From Calliphora vicina (taxonomy: Eukaryota > Arthropoda > Insecta > Diptera > Calliphoridae): a DNA stretch of 64,000 nucleotides. The stretch is taken from positions 58,234,315 to 58,298,314 of the forward strand of contig NC_088781.1 of assembly GCF_958450345.1 (NCBI RefSeq), given 5' to 3'. The notes under the pieces were generated by a model. That model did not search any database. It was not told the DNA's origin and saw nothing but the letters and a program-made list of their open reading frames with translations. Positions 27,401 to 35,858 of the stretch are shown piece by piece. Positions within the stretch are counted from its first letter, which is position 1. Each line of letters starts with the position of its first letter. The translations under genes and the position numbers were made by a program.

Positions 27401-28873
27401 TATGGGAGCTATGACTAATTATGGACCGATCGTAACAAAATTTGGTGACATGAATTTTGTATATATAAAACTTATTTAGATCGAAACTTGTGTCGATACA
27501 TATATAAATTAAATATTTATGACCGATAAAGTCCAATTTCGGAAGGACAATTTTTGTATGGGGGCTAGGTGAAATAATGGACCGATTTCAGCCAGTTTCA
27601 ATAGGCTTGGTCCTTGGGCCGAAAAAATAATATGTACCAAATTTGATCGAAATATCTTCAAAATTGCGACCTGTACTCTGCGCACAAGGTTTACATGGAC
27701 AGCCAGCCAGCCGACCAGACGGACGGACGGACATCGCTTAATCGACTCAGAAAGTGTTTCTAAGTCGATTGGTATACTTTAAGGTGGGTGTTAGACTAAT
27801 ATTTTTGGGCGTTACAAACATTTGCACAAACGCATAATACCCTCCCCACTATGGTGGTGTAGGGTATACAAATAATTTTTGAGGCCCATTTTTGTCAAAA
27901 TTTAGTAATTTTTCAAGCTCAACAATTGACTTTGATTGTTTTTCACAACTAGGCGGATTGAGATATTGTGTAAAAACTTTTAATTTTGGTAATCCTTTAC
28001 CGAAGATATCAAAATTTAAACTTAAATATCTATAAGAGGTGACATTGTGAAATAAGATGGAATTTATTTACCTTCCCACCTCGTATGCTAACCAGGTGGT
28101 CACAAATTTCATATTCTTAAAGCATATGTCCTCCTTTACGATTCGTTCATATGACATTTTGAAATCGGACCACTATGAGTGAGGTCTATGATATAAATAA
28201 TAAATCCCAATATCTTATAAATAATACAATGCTTATAATTTAGTACTTTAAGATGGGCGACATTTAAAATACACATGTTTATTTCACTCACCAATATCTC
28301 AATACGAATGGGTTCTTTTATTTTAAACGGTCTCGTATGTTCATCCAATATGACAACACGAAATTGTACCAGATCTGTTGGTTTATAAATAGCCTTATCA
28401 GTTTGTATGTATATATGTGGACCATAACCGGAACTATACGATAAAATACTTTCATTTGTAAAGATCAAGCCCGAAAGACCTTCCGCCTTCAATTTGTAAA
28501 CACCATCTAACAGTTTTGGTGGCATAAACTCTAATAATTTTGATTGAAAAGGACGCACAAAAACTTCTTGGGCATCATTAAATGATGGACCTTCAATTGA
28601 TACACGCATCGAACATGGCTCATCAGCATTGTGTAATGTTATCGCTACTGGGTATTTACGATTCGATTTAATTGTACCCGGCGCAATTATTGAGTAATAA
28701 CTAAAAACAAAATTAATGAACAAATTAAGAATTAATTTATTTATAAATATTATAATTTGAAATAATTTATAGCGTAAGCACGTGACTTAAATCCAACACC
28801 TTTTGCCGTTAATAAATGCCATAAGTTGTATGAATATAACAATAGAATATTGAAGAACCCAAACCCGTTTCAT
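5999..28873 (-). CDS. Tep: Thioester-containing protein TEP-A (complete, nine exons)
   Basis: Secreted immune protein of the alpha-2-macroglobulin/C3 superfamily, expected to bind microbial surfaces through a thioester and promote phagocytosis. Exons (minus strand, in order): 28800-28873, 28292-28700, 25124-25944, 14178-14439, 13864-14122, 13714-13801, 12575-13658, 6552-7067, 5999-6493. All junctions are GT-AG with matching phases. The sum is 4008 bases, or 1335 residues, close to known insect TEPs. Seen: a signal peptide (residues 1-24), the macroglobulin phrase YIQTDKAIYKP near residue 125, LPYSVKRGE near 690, the thioester motif GCGEQ near 860, a TED helical region, and a receptor-binding domain ending in SVQK. 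No frameshift or internal stop was found. No cysteine cluster follows the last domain, unlike many insect TEPs; a further terminal exon cannot be excluded. Introns of 2.3, 10.7 and 5.5 kb are filled with transposons. Confidence 0.93.
6552..7067 (-). CDS. Tep: TEP-A exon 8: rest of thioester domain and CUB
   Basis: 172 codons, phase 0 at both ends; acceptor TTCTTTCAG, donor GTAAAT. It begins KYAQKHQRTIQKGLQFL and includes TANDVEITAYSLMALL and GGFKSTQDTVVGIQAM, the conserved last helices of the thioester domain, then beta-rich CUB sequence. Confidence 0.92.
7120..7952. other. TEP-A intron 7, repeat-derived, no gene
   Basis: Part of this (about 7190-7300) resembles 14590-14680 (both contain an ATTTATCTGG/CTATCTGG...CCCGATTT phrase), so it is probably a diverged copy of dispersed repeat D2. 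The open frame at 7360-7701 has no recognisable protein and is not called. Confidence 0.45.
7953..8685 (+). repeat. Dispersed repeat D1, full copy a
   Basis: Starts TATACCCTACACTACC and ends CTTACTTGTTT. It contains a conserved GTCCGTCCGTC block followed by GGTCGGCTGGCTGGCTG. Eight copies occur in the window in both orientations. It is non-coding, about 730-750 bases when complete, and begins and ends with sequence able to pair (GGGTATTATATGGTCGGGC). The class is not resolved; similar GTCCGTCC-rich repeats are common in fly genomes. Confidence 0.8.
8781..12365. mobile_element. Foldback element in TEP-A intron 7
   Basis: Ends CACTGTCCAA (8781) and GGACAGTG (12365) are inverted. Nearby phrases also pair: GGAACAGAATAGC near 8811 with GCTAATCTGTTCC near 12333, and the stretch near 9890-10070 with 12000-12180. 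The centre is interrupted by D1 copy b. The 10879-11760 part is shared with 35900-37000 and with Fb1. No transposase is seen. Confidence 0.6.
10124..10875 (-). repeat. Dispersed repeat D1, full copy b
   Basis: Reverse copy from AAACAAGTAAGAAAG to GTGTAGGGTATA. Its AGCC tetranucleotide run at about 10690-10720 is longer than in the other copies, so this block varies in length. It lies inside the foldback element of TEP-A intron 7. Confidence 0.82.
12575..13658 (-). CDS. Tep: TEP-A exon 7: MG7, CUB and thioester site
   Basis: Starts IHDSITHLTLQIPDIITTWR, then FFISLNLPYSVKRGEIV, and the thioester motif LPTGCGEQNMINF with Cys about residue 861. It ends LTAFVLLTFLEDR at donor GTAAGT (12569-12574). 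Phase 0 out joins cleanly to exon 8. A donor two bases earlier (GTGTAAGT) would break the frame. Confidence 0.9.
13714..13801 (-). CDS. Tep: TEP-A exon 6: short linker exon
   Basis: 88 bases encoding PESTLRPSINFPSKF and FPETWIFKNLE. FPETW is the conserved start of the A2M segment in TEPs. Phase 1 in, phase 2 out; flanked by introns of 62 and 55 bases. This lies in the region between the two halves that is variable or cleaved in TEPs. Confidence 0.88.
13864..14122 (-). CDS. Tep: TEP-A exon 5: MG6 and bait-like region
   Basis: Starts VSLVAPKEVGPGKEVTIEL after acceptor TTTTAG, includes SYVSILAVDLSVYLLD (A2M_N_2-type phrase), and ends in phase 1 at AGTATTC|GTAAGT. Confidence 0.9.
14178..14439 (-). 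CDS. Tep: TEP-A exon 4: macroglobulin domain
   Basis: 262 bases, exactly the length of TEP-B exon 4. It starts LRLGNMVEIEV and ends PSEFENQ at donor GTAAAA. It contains TSFIYVHYVHNGKL, matching TSFLYVHYMVGGNM in TEP-B. Confidence 0.9.
14570..15147 (+). repeat. Dispersed repeat D2-type
   Basis: Starts TATACCCACCACTAAT and ends GCTCTCTTCCTTGTTTT, an overall plan like D1 but a different sequence. The last half is very rich in A and T homopolymers (14910-15050). It lies in TEP-A intron 3. Confidence 0.6.
16103..19634 (+). mobile_element. hAT element with BED-finger transposase, TAGGGTATTC ends
   Basis: Starts TAGGGTATTCAATTAATCGG and ends GAATACCCTA. The target duplication CTAACATA is exact at 16095-16102 and 19635-19642. 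Sub-terminal GGTTAACCGATTAA palindromes occur at both ends. The element is 3532 bases and carries the broken transposase at 17197-19054. An exact duplication together with a broken gene suggests moderate age. Confidence 0.93.
17197..19054 (+). pseudogene. hAT transposase with BED zinc finger (broken)
   Basis: Cut-and-paste transposase of its own element. The first part (17197-18522, 441 residues from ATG) has a BED finger (MGKCLLCSKILKAHMGNI then RHYNNIHK), then hAT core motifs: LDIAS (first Asp), TTDNGANV (second Asp), CAAHTLQLA and TTRWSS. It stops at 18520-18522. The C-terminal dimerisation part continues in another frame (about 18660-19054) with VSVERAFSAL, which contains the catalytic Glu, and LTAEHLENILLLK. 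The stop plus frame change, with several stops between 18523 and 18660 and no clear intron borders, indicate an inactive copy. An unrecognised intron is a less likely alternative. Confidence 0.88.
19780..20200. repeat. Diverged D2-type dispersed repeat
   Basis: Repeated phrases such as GGTCATAGCTTCCCTATAAG and ATTGGTCATAGACTCC resemble the body of D1 and D2 copies but are strongly diverged. No gene is seen. Confidence 0.4.
20201..20376. mobile_element. Small MITE with 27-base inverted ends
   Basis: Begins ATGGTTACAGTAAACAAGTA and ends TACTTGTTTACTGTAACCAT. A third copy of the terminus (ATGGTTACAGTAAACA) lies at about 24785, beyond the LINE. Non-coding. Confidence 0.65.
20546..23331 (-). pseudogene. 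LINE ORF2: endonuclease and reverse transcriptase (two lesions)
   Basis: Copies LINE RNA into DNA at a nicked target. Starts SIVYQNVRGLRTK (APE endonuclease), with VLTETWLNENF, SYIPPSS and FGDFNLPSVAWN as active-site blocks. Around 22408-22456 the frame shifts once: the endonuclease frame ends at 22408 and the next frame is open from 22456. An in-frame TAA lies at 21863-21865 inside IVPLFK*GNKSD. After it the RT continues with IYTDFSKAFDKVNH, SSGVPQGSHLGPLLFS and the catalytic YADD, to the stop at 20546. The rest is well preserved, so the copy was inactivated recently. Typical length for ORF2 without RNase H. Confidence 0.9.
23349..24275 (-). CDS. LINE ORF1 with PHD finger
   Basis: 308 residues from ATG at 24275. 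The first 60 residues carry a PHD-like zinc finger: CLVKNC, MIVCWLCHEFCHFKC, then HWCCESC. A coiled-coil-like stretch follows (FMELQDDANKLNDRISEY), then a basic and Ser/Pro-rich linker with a repeat (PSNSDPSVPSNSDPSVP), and a C-terminal domain of possible RNA-binding type (KKTIFISRLANDTT). PHD-bearing ORF1 proteins are known from CR1-like LINEs, where they are taken to be nucleic-acid chaperones. The stop lies 17 bases before the ORF2 start. The frame is intact. Confidence 0.85.
   Translation of the reverse strand: MACLVKNCNIKSEEERMIVCWLCHEFCHFKCSGLSGLVVEDIMKNNGLHWCCESCRKLGVNYYRFFQDTKKKFMELQDDANKLNDRISEYGNLFDDYKSLDNLKSPPQSSPKRRKSARNANKEKRDEQPSTSVSGPPSNSDPSVPSNSDPSVPTDCNFPSSNAPKLNCNNLQLSYADAVLNTANINNNTSYNPPQLLNNENVRIPLRAIPPKKTIFISRLANDTTTESVDYYVKNIIGNEADISIQKFNFPQPRSISSFKITVSINIFKTLVDLNFWPINTLVREYIYRPRPQNIAVLPQREFVTPKN
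24341..25123. other. TEP-A intron 3 end, repeat pieces
   Basis: Contains a short direct duplication (AATGATATTTGTTCTTGC at about 24430 and 24455), a lone terminus of the small MITE near 24785, and a D2-type tail at 24830-24991 ending GGTGGGTATAAAA. No gene. Confidence 0.5.
25124..25944 (-). CDS. Tep: TEP-A exon 3: MG2-MG4
   Basis: Begins DDLDNRVKQFKDIALNKGVY after acceptor TCTTCCAG and ends LKLVGQR in phase 2 at donor GTAAGC. It holds macroglobulin domains 2 to 4, with the family phrase VQKYVLPKFSVHI. A palindromic MITE begins only 28 bases upstream of the acceptor. Confidence 0.92.
25973..26416. mobile_element. Palindromic MITE close to the TEP-A exon 3 acceptor
   Basis: Inverted ends: TAGTGGGGAAGAATCG at 25973 and CGATTCTGACCCACTG ending at 26417. 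The inner blocks also pair (AAGTAGGGTAACTTCGACAT near 26059 and its complement near 26260), so most of the unit folds on itself. No clear target duplication. It starts 28 bases from the acceptor. Confidence 0.72.
26417..27118. other. TEP-A intron 2, repeat-like, no gene
   Basis: AT-rich sequence with fragments resembling the foldback cores (around 26570-26800). No coding region can be supported. Confidence 0.4.
27119..27868 (-). repeat. Dispersed repeat D1, full copy c
   Basis: Complete reverse copy inside TEP-A intron 2, from ACAAGTAAGAAAGTATGGTC to GTGTAGGGTATA. It contains the GGACGGACGGAC block near 27719. Confidence 0.85.
27869..28291. other. TEP-A intron 2, 5' part
   Basis: No repeat or gene is recognised. 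The sequence next to exon 2 begins with donor GTGAGT. Confidence 0.4.
28292..28700 (-). CDS. Tep: TEP-A exon 2: MG1 and start of MG2
   Basis: Acceptor TTTTTAG before 28700; donor GTGAGT after 28292. It encodes SYYSIIAPGTI at the mature N-terminus, then the first macroglobulin domain and YIQTDKAIYKPTDLVQFRV, the conserved start of the second. It ends in phase 0. Paralogue of TEP-B exon 2. Confidence 0.92.
28800..28873 (-). CDS. Tep: TEP-A exon 1: signal peptide
   Basis: ATG at 28873. It encodes 24 residues with a basic start (MKR), a hydrophobic core (VIFIQLMAFI) and NGK at the end, a typical secretory signal. It ends in phase 2 at AG|GTGTTG. The same length (74 bases) and phase are found in TEP-B exon 1, which supports this start although the exon is very short. 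Confidence 0.85.
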
Positions 28874-29402
28874 ATTGACGAGTGTCTGAATGATGTGTCT
28901 TTATGTTTTCAATAAGTATTTTGTACTGAATTAAGTTATTCATGTTTTGTCAAACCATATACAGTGGAATACAACAAAACAACTAAACATTTCTTATCTT
29001 GAAAAAGTACCGCAAAACATACAGTGGATTAGTAAACATATCGAGTGAGTTAAAAAGTATATGTCGTTAGTTTAGTGAGCAAAAGTGCAAATTTTTTGTA
29101 AAAATTGCAAAATTATTATCACAGTATAATTGAATAGAGTACCTATAATTACGTTATTTAATACATAATAGCGCCAAATTTGTTTTAATTATTAGTTTAT
29201 TAATTTAATTTTAATATTAAATCTATAATTTGGAAATTTATTATCAAAAACGTAGTGGAAGAAACTATTTTATAAGAAAATGTGGTAAGTCCATTCAAAA
29301 ATACAAAATAAGTAATAGAAAATGTGTCAAGTCCCAAAAAACTTATAAGCAGGGCAAGGATTTTTATGCAAATGCATGTTTGTAGTCAGTAACTCAAAAT
29401 CA
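28874..29402 (-). promoter_or_regulatory. TEP-A upstream region
   Basis: Between the TEP-A start and the first upstream transposon. It holds a GATA site (AAGATAAG on the minus strand, 28993-29000), which in flies is common in fat-body immune genes, and two copies of ATACAGTGGA about 57 bases apart (near 28970 and 29028). No clear TATA box is seen. The promoter call is inference. Confidence 0.35.
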
Positions 29403-29410
29403 CTTTTGAC

Positions 29411-30545
29411 TAGTGTTTATAAACCGGTTAACCGAAAAACCGGTTTTTCTTCCAAATCTCGGTTTTTTGCGAACCGGTTAATTTAAAATGTTGATTTTCG
29501 GTTAACCGGTTTATCCGGTTTTTATCACTCGGTTAACCGGTTTTTAAAATTTGGGACTAAAATTGATAAATCTCACGTTTTTGTGCATTTTTAATATTCA
29601 TTGTATACACATTATTGGTCTGATTTGAAACCTAAACTGCTGATTTACAATACAAAACTCTTTAGATTAATATTTTTAAGAATTACAATGATTCTAAATA
29701 ATAGAGGACGATGAGTTTACTTAAAAACTTTTTTGCACATAATGAAACTATTAAAAATTAAAATTAAATTCCGCATAATTCTATAAGTTTAGGCTAAATC
29801 TTACTAATGATTCATTAAAAACTTAGTGATGATCTTACCAAACGTTAAATTGAATTCGATGTACATACCTTCCTTCAATAAATTTGACTTCATTAGTGTA
29901 TTTTGTTCTTAAAATTTTAATTTATTAATCACTTCGTTAGCTTTTCAGAAATATTACAGGAGAGACAAAAAACGTTCTAAAATTCATTATTTGAAATATT
30001 TATGAAATCTGATAATGGAGTTTTTTATAATAACAAATAATCACAGCTAAGTGGAAGTGCGTTTACATCTTATAGGTCCTCTTTTGGGACTTGGAACATT
30101 TTGTCTTTCATATCAGAAAGTAGAGGTGAAAATAAATTTCAAAGTTATCAAATATTAAATTAAAAAAGTGATTTACATTTTTTGGTTGAAATTTAATGAA
30201 TAAACCAATAATTAAAACAAGTATTTTATATTTAGTAACATATTTATAATCATTTCCATTTGACTGAGATAATAATTTTGAAATTTTTACAAAATAAATG
30301 GACTTAGCACTTTTGTATATTTATAGTTGTTTAATATTAACCATTCCTGACTACTAAAAATTAAAAAATTTAAAGCTGTATATACTTTTTTGTACATTTT
30401 ATGTTTTTTACACATATATGACGGTTAACCGGTTTAACCGGTTTTTTCGATGTCGGTTAACCGAAAAACCGGTTTTTTAAAAAAGGCCATTTTTCGGTTA
30501 ACCGACAAACCGGTTTTTTAAAAAGTCGGTTTTTTATAAACACTA
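29411..30545. mobile_element. Non-autonomous hAT, CGGTTAACCGG family
   Basis: Starts TAGTGTTTATAAACCGG and ends TTTATAAACACTA. The target duplication CTTTTGAC is exact at 29403-29410 and 30546-30553. Both ends carry clusters of CGGTTAACCG palindromes. No transposase remains. It lies about 540 bases upstream of the TEP-A start codon. Confidence 0.9.
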
Positions 30546-30553
30546 CTTTTGAC

Positions 30554-31159
30554 AATTTATCTTTCCGAATCGAAGAATTTACAACAAAATGGCATCGATT
30601 TGTTGTTGCATATTTTTGCATATTTTGTTATAAATGCATATTTTGCATATTTTTCTTATACATTTTTTCTTATTGCATATTAAATTTTCTTTTGGATATA
30701 TTTTTATAGCAGCAAATATTTAGTCTAAAGGTATTTTATTCACAACTTATTCATGTAACATGTTTAGCACATGGTCAATTTGAACACAGAAAAAACTATT
30801 TCTTAAACCGTTTCAATTCAAATATTTGTCACATATTGAACTGGTTTCAATTATTTCATAATTAAATCAAGTATTCATTTGCTCAAAAACAAAATTTCTT
30901 GATATTTTCTATTGAATTTTGAGTTTTGAATTTGATTATTTTGATAATTGAATATGCAATTTTCGTTATTGGTTGAATTTCAAATACAAAAATTATTGAA
31001 TAGATAATTTTCGTAATTGAAAACACATTTTTGTTATTTTTTGTGTTTTCAATTACGAAAATTATCTATTAAAAATAGAAGAGTTTTTGCAAAAAAAAGA
31101 TAAATTTTTTTTTTATTTTTGTTGAAAATTTAAATTTTTAAACTGCTATAACTTTTTGG
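30554..31159. other. Repeat-derived intergenic sequence
   Basis: 30580-30680 matches, in reverse, the end of the element at 55007-56390 (repeated TGCATATTTTTGCATATT). Near 31008-31064 an inverted pair (TTTTCGTAATTGAAAACAC and its complement) can form a hairpin. No gene. Confidence 0.5.
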
Positions 31160-32021
31160 TTTATGAATATTTTTTAATTAAATTTTAAAATTATATAGAC
31201 ATTTTTTGTCGGAATGCAAAAGTGAAAATTTGGATTTAGATTTGTTATTGAGAATCCCACAATTCCCAGAAAACTTTTCAAAAATCCCAAAATTGGGATT
31301 TTTTGATTTTTGGATCTATTGAAGGTACCAAGCTCGGGGCTATGAAATCCCTTTGCATGATATTGAAGAACAGATTGGGACATACAAAACTGGTCTTAAT
31401 TTTTTGAAAGCAGCTATGCGATTTTAGAATATGTTGTCTAAAGTTGAAATTTACATAAAAAATAGGTCTACTTCGGAAGGCTCTGGACCACGCAATAATA
31501 CGAATTTTGATATTATTTTGCTTCTATAATATTTCCCGAAATGTTATCATTCAGAAATATATAAACACATTATTTATTTTTTTTCTCATTTTCTGTATAA
31601 TTTAAAATTAATGTAGGTACTTTTTTCGAAAAAAAATGGCGAAAAAACGGCGAAATGGCGAAAAAACTTTTTTATTTTTTTTAAGTTTGAATGCACATAA
31701 CTTTTGACTCAGTAGATATTTTTTAACAATTCTTTCTTGGATCCGTTATTAGCAAAATGGCAGACCAAGGTAGGCAAAAAAAATAAAATTTTACTGTTCA
31801 AATGCGAATAACTCGTAAACTATAAGAGATAATATATGGCTAAGGAATGTTTTTTGTAGATCTCGTCTAGTACATTCCATATATATAAAATCGGATCGCA
31901 AACAAAAATTTGGCATCATTTTTAATTTTTGATATACCCGAGGTGCCCCACTTTGGGGCATTGTGGCTCGGCCCCCCCTTGGTTGTTTAAGCCCAAATTC
32001 AAAATTTAAACTTATCGACAC
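31160..32021. repeat. Fragment of foldback Fb2
   Basis: Homologous to one arm of the element at 61730-63855 (AGGTCTACTTCGGAAGGCTC at 31465 and near 62885; GATATACCCGAGGTGCCCCA near 31932). Only one arm is present. Confidence 0.6.
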
Positions 32022-32043
32022 TATTCAACATAGTTAACTTTAA

Positions 32044-33305
32044 CCCATTAAAAACCAAGACCATTTAAAATGAAAAATTTTTAAATTCATTTATTTATTT
32101 AAACTAATACGATCAAAGAGCATAGAAAATTAAAAAAAAATTAAAAAAAAATTTTAGGAAACGTGTTTTTGGGACTGTACCTGAATGGGTACAATGGCGT
32201 AAAGTGTATGCTATTTTTATAATGTGTGAACATTTTTAAAACATTACCTTTTCAACACAACGCAATATCGCATTGTTCAGACAACCATATTATTCTGTTA
32301 TGACATTCACCCCATCGTAGGTGATTTTTTATCCTTCAAGGAAAAAAGTGTAATTTGTATATGAGTCTCACCTTGTCAGTGGCATCTAAATTAGTGTTAT
32401 CAGCCAAATTAACAAAACGTTTTATTTCATTGAAGCTGTTCCTTGATATAATTTCGGAAATTTTGGAGTGCGAGTATCCTCGCAGAGCATCCAATACATA
32501 TCTTCTTTTGGCATAGAGCAAATCCACTGTAAAGCAAAATACTCAAGAATATATTCAAATCTTCTGCGTTGAAGGATAAATTGTGCTTATTGGCTTGCGA
32601 TGCAAAAATGCAAGTCTGCTAAATGGTTAAACTAATAACCTTTTCCCATTCAAGTATGAAATAATATTGAACTCATTGTCCAAAACAATAGTTTGAGACA
32701 TTTGAACATCGCATGGTCTTATTATTCAAATATAATTTGTTTTGCTTGATCTTGAGGGCATTATTTTCTGTCAGAACATCTCCAGTGGAACATCATCGTC
32801 GATATCACTGTCACAAAATACTTATATTTCACCTGGTACATGCGATATCTAACAATATCGTCAGCAACACCTTCATCTTCATCCATATTACAATCCGGAT
32901 CTGATAAAATAATAGCTATCAAAATTGTGGTGCTCATATTTTTCCAAAAAATCTAGTTTTTAAAACATTTGCATTAAAAACTTCACGTTTTTATGGTCTG
33001 AAATTTTATTTTAGCGTAAGAAAAATCTTAAAAAAAATAATACATATAAAGCCATTGTACCCAATTGGGTACACCGATTTTCCTAATCACACAACTTTGT
33101 CCCAAAAAATTATTTTTCTTATACATTTTTATAAAATGTACACATAATCACTCTTTTAAATTTTTTATGTGTGATGTTTAAAAGCACAGTGTGTTGAATG
33201 CAAAATCACAAAAAAAGTTGTCAAATTTATCTTGTTAAAAAATTTATGAGTGTTTGAATATTGCCTTTTTTCTGTACACAAGCAGGTACAATGGCTGGGA
33301 ATGGG
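32044..33305 (-). mobile_element. piggyBac-like element (decayed)
   Basis: Flanked by TTAA on both sides (32040-32043 and 33306-33309). Starts CCCATTAAAAACC and ends GGCTGGGAATGGG, so both termini begin CCCATT in reverse orientation. A GGGTACAATGGC motif is repeated near both ends (32188 and 33050). The TTAA target and CCC...GGG ends are the hallmark of piggyBac. Minus-strand translation gives transposase remnants only. Confidence 0.78.
32336..32527 (-). pseudogene. piggyBac transposase fragment
   Basis: 63 residues with KISEIISRNSFNEIKRFVNL then ADNTNLDATDKVRLIYKL. This fits the start of piggyBac (DDE_Tnp_1_7) transposases, which have a similar MSRNRF...LRYLHFADN...DKLWKIRP pattern. An acidic N-terminal-like phrase (DPDCNMDEDEGVADDIV) lies upstream on the same strand near 32850. 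The catalytic part is missing, so it is inactive. Recognised by pattern only. Confidence 0.6.
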
Positions 33306-33497
33306 TTAATATAGACATAAATCACACGACCTAATTTCATGATGATCGGTTCATAATTGGTCATAGCCCCCATATAACCCCACTTCCGAAAATCACTCAA
33401 AAATATAAATTATTGAAATTTTAAAAGAAAAATTTTTTTGCTCTTTTACTTAGTGTAGGGTATTATATGGACCGACCATACTTTCTTACTTGTTTTT

Positions 33498-34310
33498 AAG
33501 TGAAAATAGCAAATGTTTGTGTTTTAAAAACTCATGAAAAATCGAAAACGGCAGAAATTGTTCAGGTTTATTGCTTTATCGCAAACATATAATAGCAACA
33601 AAATGAGATATCGAACATAAAAATCGATTGATTATTTTCAAATTTATTCAGAATTAAGGAAATTCGCTCATTTTTACAAAATTGTATTTGGTTACAAGCG
33701 TGTACTTTGAGTGTAAATTTTACATATGTTTTGTTATTGTAACGAAAATTGTAACAACAACAAAACACATGTAAAATTTACACTCAATGTACACACTTGT
33801 AAGCACATACAATTTTCTGAAAATGAGCGAATTCACTTAATTGTGAATAAATTCGAAAATGATCCCTCGATTTTTATGGTCAAAATCTCATTTTGTTCCT
33901 ATTACGGGTTTTGCGATAGAGCAATAAATCTGAAATATTTCTGTCGTTTTCGATTTTTTATGATTTTTTTAAAACAATAAAAATGCTATTTTCAGGTAAT
34001 AAAATATATTTTTTGCTCCAATTTGTTACTATAACTCCGAAACTACTGAGCCAATTGAAACACAATATATTAAAGGCTATTTAAATTTGAACTTTTCTAA
34101 GTTTACTTCAATAATATCGGACTAACTATTTTTGAGTTATCATAAATTATGTGGAGAAACATCTAAAAAAATTCACACTTAAAAAAAAAAATTCACACAT
34201 CACAAATTGAAAAATTGTACAATTTTTCTATCTAGGTAACCATGATGCATCAAATCTATATAGTGGTTAATGAAGCCTTTTTTGCTGTTGACCTATGTAA
34301 ATATATCCGT
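33498..34310. repeat. Foldback family F2, copy with inverted halves
   Basis: 33540-33720 pairs in reverse with 33740-33960 (AAATTTACACTCAA against its complement; GTTTTCGATTTTT). The right end (34235-34310) carries GGTAACCATGATGCATC, also found at 37209 and, in variant form, near 180. No gene. Confidence 0.6.
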
Positions 34311-35343
34311 TTGAATCCCTCAATTGTATTAAAACAAATAATTATTTGTTATAATTAATATATAATTAATTATAATTAATAAAATTGCGTTAACAGATTT
34401 CAAAAATATTTAAAACAAAACGCTTTTTGAGAGTGTTATGTATCTGTTGTAAAATTTATGAAAAGGGACTTATCATGTTTTAACACTAAGCTAACGATAT
34501 CTATTATTTTAGTAAAATTTATTGATAATAGAAAAATCTTTATGTCGAAATCAATTTCTTCGGTTATTGGTTTGTCTTTACTAAAAGTTCATAATTACAA
34601 AATATGGAAAATATAAAATATTCAAAACCGGAAAAACCGCTTAATCGGTATCCGGTTTAGATTTTTGAATATTCTAATCACATTCCAGGTATTTCTATTT
34701 CATTATTTTTTGTATCACTGTGTTATCGGTCCATAATTAGTCATGACTTCATATAATAAAGCTACCGCCATGTATTTACTAGGGCTTTGCGGTCCATACT
34801 TTCTTACTGGTTTTGCATATTGATCTATGAATAAAGGGCCTTAATCTGACATCCGATTAAGTTTCTGAGAAAAAATTTCTTTTATATTTTAAATATATGT
34901 ATAAACTATGTAAAAGCGAACAAAGCTAATAATTTATTATATCCGTAGTCCCACTGTGCTTAAGCTAATAATTTATAAAATAATCTTAATTATTATAAAT
35001 GTTATACCGGTTTAATAACAAACACACAAATAATATTTTTTAATTTATTAAAATTTCTATGTGAATTCTCGTGACGTAATCATACAACAAAGAAATCAAT
35101 AAAATAAAACGTTTACAGACAAACGATTAGAATACAAAATTTGTTTTATTTAGTATTATGACAGCAATTAATTCAATGCGAAAAAACATAAATATTTACA
35201 TTTACTGGGACAACAAACATGAAAATTACCCTTTAGTTTTAAAATATAAATTGGAAATATATACTCATTTCTTTGTATTTCTAAATAAATAAAATTTTCA
35301 TAGACAATTTTGCTATTTTTTTAGATAACACAGGTCAACAGCA
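34311..35343. other. Intergenic, AT-rich, no gene
   Basis: Includes a small remnant of the CCGGTT hAT family near 34625-34665 and long AT-rich stretches. Nothing else can be supported. Confidence 0.4.
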
Positions 35344-35858
35344 AAACAAGTAAGAAAGTATGGTCGGTCAAGCCCGGTCATATAATACCCTACACTAAGT
35401 AAAAGAGCAAAAACATTTTTCTTTTAAAATTTCAATAATTTATATTTTTGAGTGATTTTCGGAAGTGGGCCTTGGGAGCTATGACCAATTATGGACCGCT
35501 CTCCATGAAATTAGGTCGTGTAATTTATGTCTATATGAAAGTTAATTATGTTGAATTTTGTGTGTATACCAACATTTTTAAGCGATTTATGCATGTTAAA
35601 GTGATTTTCGGAAGCGGGTCTATATGGGAGCTATGACTAATTATGGACCGATCGTAACAAAATTTGGTGACATGAATTTTGTGTATATAAAACTTATTTG
35701 GAGCGGAATTTGTGGAGATACATATATAAATTAAACAATAGGCATGGTCCTTGGGCCGAAAAAATTATATGTACCAAATTTTATCGAAATATCTTCAAAA
35801 TTGCGACCTGTACTCTGCGCACAAGGTTTACATGGACAGCCAGCCAGACGGACATCGC
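35344..35858 (-). repeat. Dispersed repeat D1, internally deleted copy e
   Basis: Starts AAACAAGTAAGAAAG. The block between TAAATTAAACA and ATAGGCATGGTCC (about 35735) is missing compared with full copies, and the copy stops after CAGACGGACATCGC. Confidence 0.78.

Larger units (their letters stand above)
32022..33497 (+). repeat. Dispersed repeat D1 fragment (copy d) split by a piggyBac-like element
   Basis: The D1 phrase TTCAACATAGTTAACTT at 32024-32040 is continued by ATAGACATAAATCACACGAC at 33311, and the copy ends CTTACTTGTTTTTAAG near 33497. The piece between is the inserted element. Confidence 0.72.
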
